A DNA stretch of 64,000 bases from Actinomyces mediterranea (GTDB lineage Bacteria > Actinomycetota > Actinomycetes > Actinomycetales > Actinomycetaceae), in assembly GCF_900155595.1 (NCBI RefSeq), contig NZ_FTPB01000004.1, forward strand, positions 1,054,001 to 1,118,000, read 5' to 3'. Below the pieces are notes generated by a model that was not told where the DNA came from, ran no database searches, and saw nothing but the letters and a program-made list of their open reading frames with translations. Positions 61,039 through 64,000 of the stretch are shown here, in pieces. Each line of letters begins with the position of its first letter. Within the stretch, counting starts at the first letter, position 1. A program made the position numbers and the translations under genes.

Positions 61039-61283
61039 AGTGACAGGCTATCTGGTGCTGTGGCTGTTTCTCAGATCAGTCTACGAGTCGGAGCCCGAGA
61101 CAGCGGTGCATCTGGGGATTCCAGTGCCGACACGGTTCTCGTTGTTGTAATTGAAGTGCATGCGAAGAACAACGACAACGTCTTGCGTGGAGGAGGCGCG
61201 GCTCGTGGTTGGCGTAGGCTGTGCGCGAGCGCGGCGCACCACGCGCGGGCACAAGACGAGGATCAGCGGATGAGGAGGCGGCG
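61039..61283. promoter_or_regulatory. Divergent gap between lacI-family and exonuclease genes
   Basis: 245 bp between a leftward regulator and a rightward exonuclease gene; must hold both promoters. GAGGAGG at 61272-61278 is the exonuclease ribosome site. No clear LacI-type palindrome was seen, so autoregulation is not supported. Confidence 0.35.
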
Positions 61284-61826
61284 ATGGCGAAGCTCATCCC
61301 CGAGCGCGAGGATCTGCTGTCGGCCGGATTCGTCGCCGTCGATTTCGAGACGGCGAACAGGCTCGGCGGTATCTCAGCCTGCCAGATCGCCCTCGTGAAA
61401 GTGCAGGACCGGCAGATCGTCGAGCGGTATTCGACGCTGATCAAGCCCCCTGAGGGCTGGGACCGATTCGAGTTCACCTACCTGCACGGGATCGGCCCCT
61501 CCGACGTGGTGCATGCGCCCATGTGGACCGATATTGCCGCGCTCGTCTCCGACTTCGTCGGCGATATGCCCGTGTGGGCGCACAACTCCTCCTTTGATTC
61601 GAAGGTGTGGCGCGACCTCGACGCCCACTTCGGCACTTGCACGGCGCCCGATCCGGTTTACTGCTCCTATCGGACCGCGAGGCGACTCATTCCGGGGCTC
61701 GCTGATTACAGGCTCCCCACGGTCGTCGGCGCGTGCGCGCCCCATTTTCACCTCACCCACCACACGGCGGATTCGGATGCCGAGGCCTGCGCTCTTATCG
61801 TGGCGGCGCTGCAAGAACGCACGTGA
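61284..61826 (+). CDS. DEDDh 3'-5' exonuclease (DnaQ-like)
   Basis: 180 residues from ATG at 61284 with GAGGAGG upstream; an upstream extension to 61221 has no support. DEDDh motifs: FVAVDFETAN (Asp-Glu), HNSSFDSKVWRDL (Asp), and HTADSDAEA (His and Asp). This is the epsilon-subunit-like nuclease fold, without a polymerase-binding tail, so probably a stand-alone DNA or RNA exonuclease. Its stop is seven bases before the first 69-bp direct repeat. Confidence 0.9.
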   Translation: MAKLIPEREDLLSAGFVAVDFETANRLGGISACQIALVKVQDRQIVERYSTLIKPPEGWDRFEFTYLHGIGPSDVVHAPMWTDIAALVSDFVGDMPVWAHNSSFDSKVWRDLDAHFGTCTAPDPVYCSYRTARRLIPGLADYRLPTVVGACAPHFHLTHHTADSDAEACALIVAALQERT

Positions 61827-61833
61827 GGCGGAG

Positions 61834-61902
61834 GGGCGGCCTCAGGCGGTCCATGCGATGGGGTCGTCAACGAGGCGCTGAAGGATGGGCGAGGCGGCGC
61901 CG
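61834..61902 (+). repeat. 69-bp direct repeat, left copy (remnant of ROK gene 3' end)
   Basis: Matches 62892-62960 at 68 of 69 positions (difference at 61888/62946). The right copy is the last ~20 codons of the ROK-family gene; the left copy is therefore an orphan fragment. The two copies bracket the MNT/HEPN toxin-antitoxin pair. Confidence 0.95.
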
Positions 61903-61957
61903 ACCCATGTCGTCCGGCGATGCGCGGCCACGGTTCTAGTCACGATCCGGACAACGA

Positions 61958-62362
61958 TCACGCATGCAGGTTGGCCTTCACGCGGTCGATGATTCCGGGA
62001 ATACGGCGCGTCACGGCGAGGTAGAGGAGTTCGTCATTCATCGAACGGTACCCGGCGTGTGCGGCGATGTTCCGGGTTGTTCGGATCGCACGCTTCTCCT
62101 CGTCGGTGAGGACGTTGAGAGCATTCGCATGCTCTTCGCGTTCGAGGAGCGCAGCGATACGGATGATCACCATGCAGGCGGTGTCGTACTCGGGTGCCCC
62201 GTCTGAGAAGTCCCCTGGTGCGACGGTGCGGATGCGGTTGATGCGTCGGGTGAGAGCGTCGAGTTCGGCCATCAGATTCGACCTGTCGTTACCCTGGGGC
62301 CCGCCCGGTGTCCGCCTCGGGCGTGCGGTGAATCCTTCACTGGTGCTGTTACGCCGATTCAT
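61958..62362 (-). CDS. HEPN-domain toxin (HepT-like)
   Basis: 134 residues, ATG at 62362 overlapping the antitoxin stop (ATGA). After a basic, probably disordered N-terminus comes a four-helix HEPN domain with DTACMVIIRIAALLEREEHA and the RNase motif R-x4-H in TTRNIAAHAGY. Canonical HepT carries R-x4-H-x-Y; here the Tyr is one residue further (H-x2-Y). HepT toxins cleave RNA/tRNA and are silenced by MntA adding AMP to that Tyr. The partner is the MNT protein encoded directly upstream. Confidence 0.83.
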   Translation of the reverse strand: MNRRNSTSEGFTARPRRTPGGPQGNDRSNLMAELDALTRRINRIRTVAPGDFSDGAPEYDTACMVIIRIAALLEREEHANALNVLTDEEKRAIRTTRNIAAHAGYRSMNDELLYLAVTRRIPGIIDRVKANLHA

Positions 62363-62829
62363 AGTGGGACCGCCTCGTTAATCGCGTCGAGCATGTGATG
62401 GGGCGTCTGCCGGTCGGAGTAGGTTTCGCAGGGGAATCCGGTAAGGGCGGCGACATCATCACTGAATAGTGCGTAGTCGAGAAGATCCGATCGTTCCGAC
62501 GGTGTCGCAACGAGGTCGATATCGGAGGAGAAATGGTCGTCGCCCGTTGCTGTGGATCCGAAGACGCGAACATTAGTCAGACCGCGTGCGAGGGCGAGTT
62601 CTCGGATCTGTGCGGCGTGCTCGCTCAGAGGAATGGACGGGCGGTAATCGGCGCATTCGAGGAGGCGGGTGAGCATCTCTTCAGAGACGCTCCTGCGCCC
62701 CGATTCGATCTGCGCGAGCGTGGGCTGGGTGATTCCGGCGAGTTCGGCGAGGGCAACCTGGGTGAGGCCCGCATCAGTGCGGGCCGAGCGGATGAGATGG
62801 GCGCTGTCGGCGACATTGAAACGACCCAT
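62359..62829 (-). CDS. XRE-MNT fusion antitoxin (MntA-like nucleotidyltransferase)
   Basis: 156 residues, ATG at 62829. An N-terminal XRE helix-turn-helix (RSARTDAGLTQVALAELAGI, QPTLAQIESGRRSV) is fused to a minimal nucleotidyltransferase with FGSTATGDDHFSSDIDLVAT, the G-S-x(n)-(S)D-x-D catalytic motif. MntA antitoxins AMPylate HepT. The fused HTH probably autoregulates the operon. First gene of the pair, overlapping the toxin by four bases. Confidence 0.9.
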   Translation of the reverse strand: MGRFNVADSAHLIRSARTDAGLTQVALAELAGITQPTLAQIESGRRSVSEEMLTRLLECADYRPSIPLSEHAAQIRELALARGLTNVRVFGSTATGDDHFSSDIDLVATPSERSDLLDYALFSDDVAALTGFPCETYSDRQTPHHMLDAINEAVPL

Positions 62830-62891
62830 GAGGCAATCTTATTGCATGAATGCAATACGTGTGAAGGGCCTGACCGGCAGGTGAGTGTTCC

Positions 62892-62960
62892 GGGCGGCCT
62901 CAGGCGGTCCATGCGATGGGGTCGTCAACGAGGCGCTGAAGGATGCGCGAGGCGGCGCCG
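62892..62960 (+). repeat. 69-bp direct repeat, right copy (3' end of ROK gene)
   Basis: Partner of 61834-61902, offset 1,058 bp. It includes the ROK stop codon (TGA on the minus strand, 62900-62902) and about 20 C-terminal codons. Confidence 0.95.
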
Positions 62961-64000
62961 CGAACCGACAATCCCGCAGAATCGGGGAGGATGTGCACCT
63001 GCAGGGGCGACCAGGGGGCGTGAAGGACACGGGAATCGAGTTCGGCCTTCGCCGATTCAATGATCCAGTCGGCGAGGTCGGCGACGATGCCGCCGAGGAT
63101 GATGAGGGGGATGTCGGCGGAGTTGATGACGGCGGCGAGGGCGCGTCCGAGTGCCGCTCCGCCCTCGTTGAGAGCCTCAATGACTCGGGCGCTTCCCCCT
63201 GCAGCGGCCTCCACCACGTCGGCGGCGCTGGCACGCCGATCGAGGCCCGCCCTTTCGGCGAGAGCGCGCAGGCCGAGGTAGGCCTCCAGGCATCCTGTTG
63301 CGCCGCACGAGCACAAGGGGCCCGCCGGGTCGGCGCAGATGTGCCCGATTTCGCCGGACCATCCGTGGGCGCCGGTGAGGGGCCGGTGGTCGAGGACGAT
63401 GCCCGCTCCGATGCCGACCTCGCCGGAGATGTAGATGAAGGACGGCGGGCCGCTGGGGACTCCGGGGCGGGGATTGGCCACGGCATAGGCGGCCAGGTCC
63501 GCTTCATTCGCAACGATCGCCGGGTCGAGGTCGGCGATCGGCGCGAGCAGCGTCTCCAAGGGGATGTCGCGCCAGCCGAGGTTGGGCGCCAGGGCGAGTG
63601 AGTCGGTGGAGACGAGGCCGGGCAGGGCCAAACCGGAGCCGAGGAAGAGCGCGTGGTCGGGCAGGTGCTCATCGAGGAGGGCGCGCGTGGCGTCGCCGAG
63701 CCGGGCGATCACCGCTTCGGGATCGGAGTGGGCGTAGTCGTCCTCGATGTGAACCGACCCGAGTTCCTCGCCGGTGAGGTCGACGAGGACGGCGTCTGCC
63801 GCAGATACATTGACTTCGAGTCCGAGGGCGACGGCGCAGCCGGGTGCGGGCGTGAGTCGGGAGGCGGGTCTGCCGCGCCCACCGATCGGCGGATCGAGTT
63901 CGAGAACGAGTCCGGCGCCGATGAGTTCGTCGACGAGCCTTGAGATGGTGGCGCGTGTGATACCGGTCTGCTGCGCAATGCCCGATCGGGAGATGCTGCC
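62900..64000 (-). CDS. ROK-family transcriptional regulator (NagC/XylR type), N-terminus cut by window edge
   Basis: 367 codons including the stop visible; the frame runs off the right edge. It begins with a winged-helix part (GSISRSGIAQQTGITRATIS, RLVDELIGAGL), then a ROK domain. That domain contains ISGEVGIGAGIVL, WSGEIGHI and the zinc motif CSCGATGCLEAY. The N-terminal HTH marks it as a repressor and not a sugar kinase. Likely responds to a sugar or amino sugar; the target is not visible. Its last ~20 codons are duplicated 1,058 bp away beside the exonuclease gene. Confidence 0.9.
   Translation of the reverse strand, partial: GSISRSGIAQQTGITRATISRLVDELIGAGLVLELDPPIGGRGRPASRLTPAPGCAVALGLEVNVSAADAVLVDLTGEELGSVHIEDDYAHSDPEAVIARLGDATRALLDEHLPDHALFLGSGLALPGLVSTDSLALAPNLGWRDIPLETLLAPIADLDPAIVANEADLAAYAVANPRPGVPSGPPSFIYISGEVGIGAGIVLDHRPLTGAHGWSGEIGHICADPAGPLCSCGATGCLEAYLGLRALAERAGLDRRASAADVVEAAAGGSARVIEALNEGGAALGRALAAVINSADIPLIILGGIVADLADWIIESAKAELDSRVLHAPWSPLQVHILPDSAGLSVRGAASRILQRLVDDPIAWTA

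Noticed and set aside
61834-62960. The 69-bp repeats as tRNA-type attachment sites
   Set aside because: No tRNA gene or integrase is visible; the repeats are coding sequence of the ROK gene terminus.

Overview
The window is high-GC actinobacterial chromosome around the replication origin. It has the conserved block dnaN-dnaA-rpmH-rnpA-yidD-yidC-khpB(jag)-rsmG-parA-parB with three perfect parS sites. GTG starts, ATGA/GTGA stop-start overlaps, GC-rich hairpins without T-tracts and the absence of mycolate genes suggest Actinomycetaceae (Actinomyces/Schaalia-like). That placement is an inference.

Layout: 1-12100 holds origin functions, followed by a HAD phosphatase, a D-Ala-D-Ala ligase-like enzyme and a PLP aminotransferase. 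12104-39835 is one long co-directional gene set: two tandem ~2,000-residue membrane-anchored Ig-like/Fn3 proteins, a MoxR ATPase, a DUF58 protein, a transglutaminase-like membrane protein whose catalytic Cys position is Asp, an RDD/FHA protein, a PP2C phosphatase, an FHA/zinc-ribbon protein, a Ser/Thr kinase, an FHA/helix-turn-helix protein, and a 1,480-residue FHA-FtsK/SpoIIIE ATPase of the EssC/EccC type. 39974-43195 adds a WXG100 protein, an unrecognised 268-residue protein, a WXG100-lipase fusion and a small lipoprotein. The whole looks like a Bifidobacterium PFNA-type kinase/fn3 cluster joined to a minimal type VII secretion machine with a lipase effector and a possible immunity lipoprotein. 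No EccB, EccD, EccE or mycosin is visible.

43259-51824 holds an MgtC-like protein, a GH114-like lipoprotein and an operon for uptake and processing of a rare sugar: ribokinase-family kinase, binding protein, double ABC ATPase, two permeases and an RpiB/LacAB-type isomerase. LacI-type operator-like palindromes lie on both sides of the kinase gene.

51934-59854 is an Rhs polymorphic toxin locus on the minus strand. The rhs gene is split by one in-frame TGA. It is followed by a probable immunity gene, two further small genes or remnants, an orphan C-terminal toxin cassette that repeats the end of the Rhs core, and another immunity candidate. The small genes are visibly AT-richer than their surroundings. 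60022-64000 holds a LacI regulator, a DEDDh exonuclease, and an XRE-MNT/HEPN toxin-antitoxin pair lying between two 69-bp direct copies of the 3' end of a ROK-family regulator gene, which runs off the right edge.
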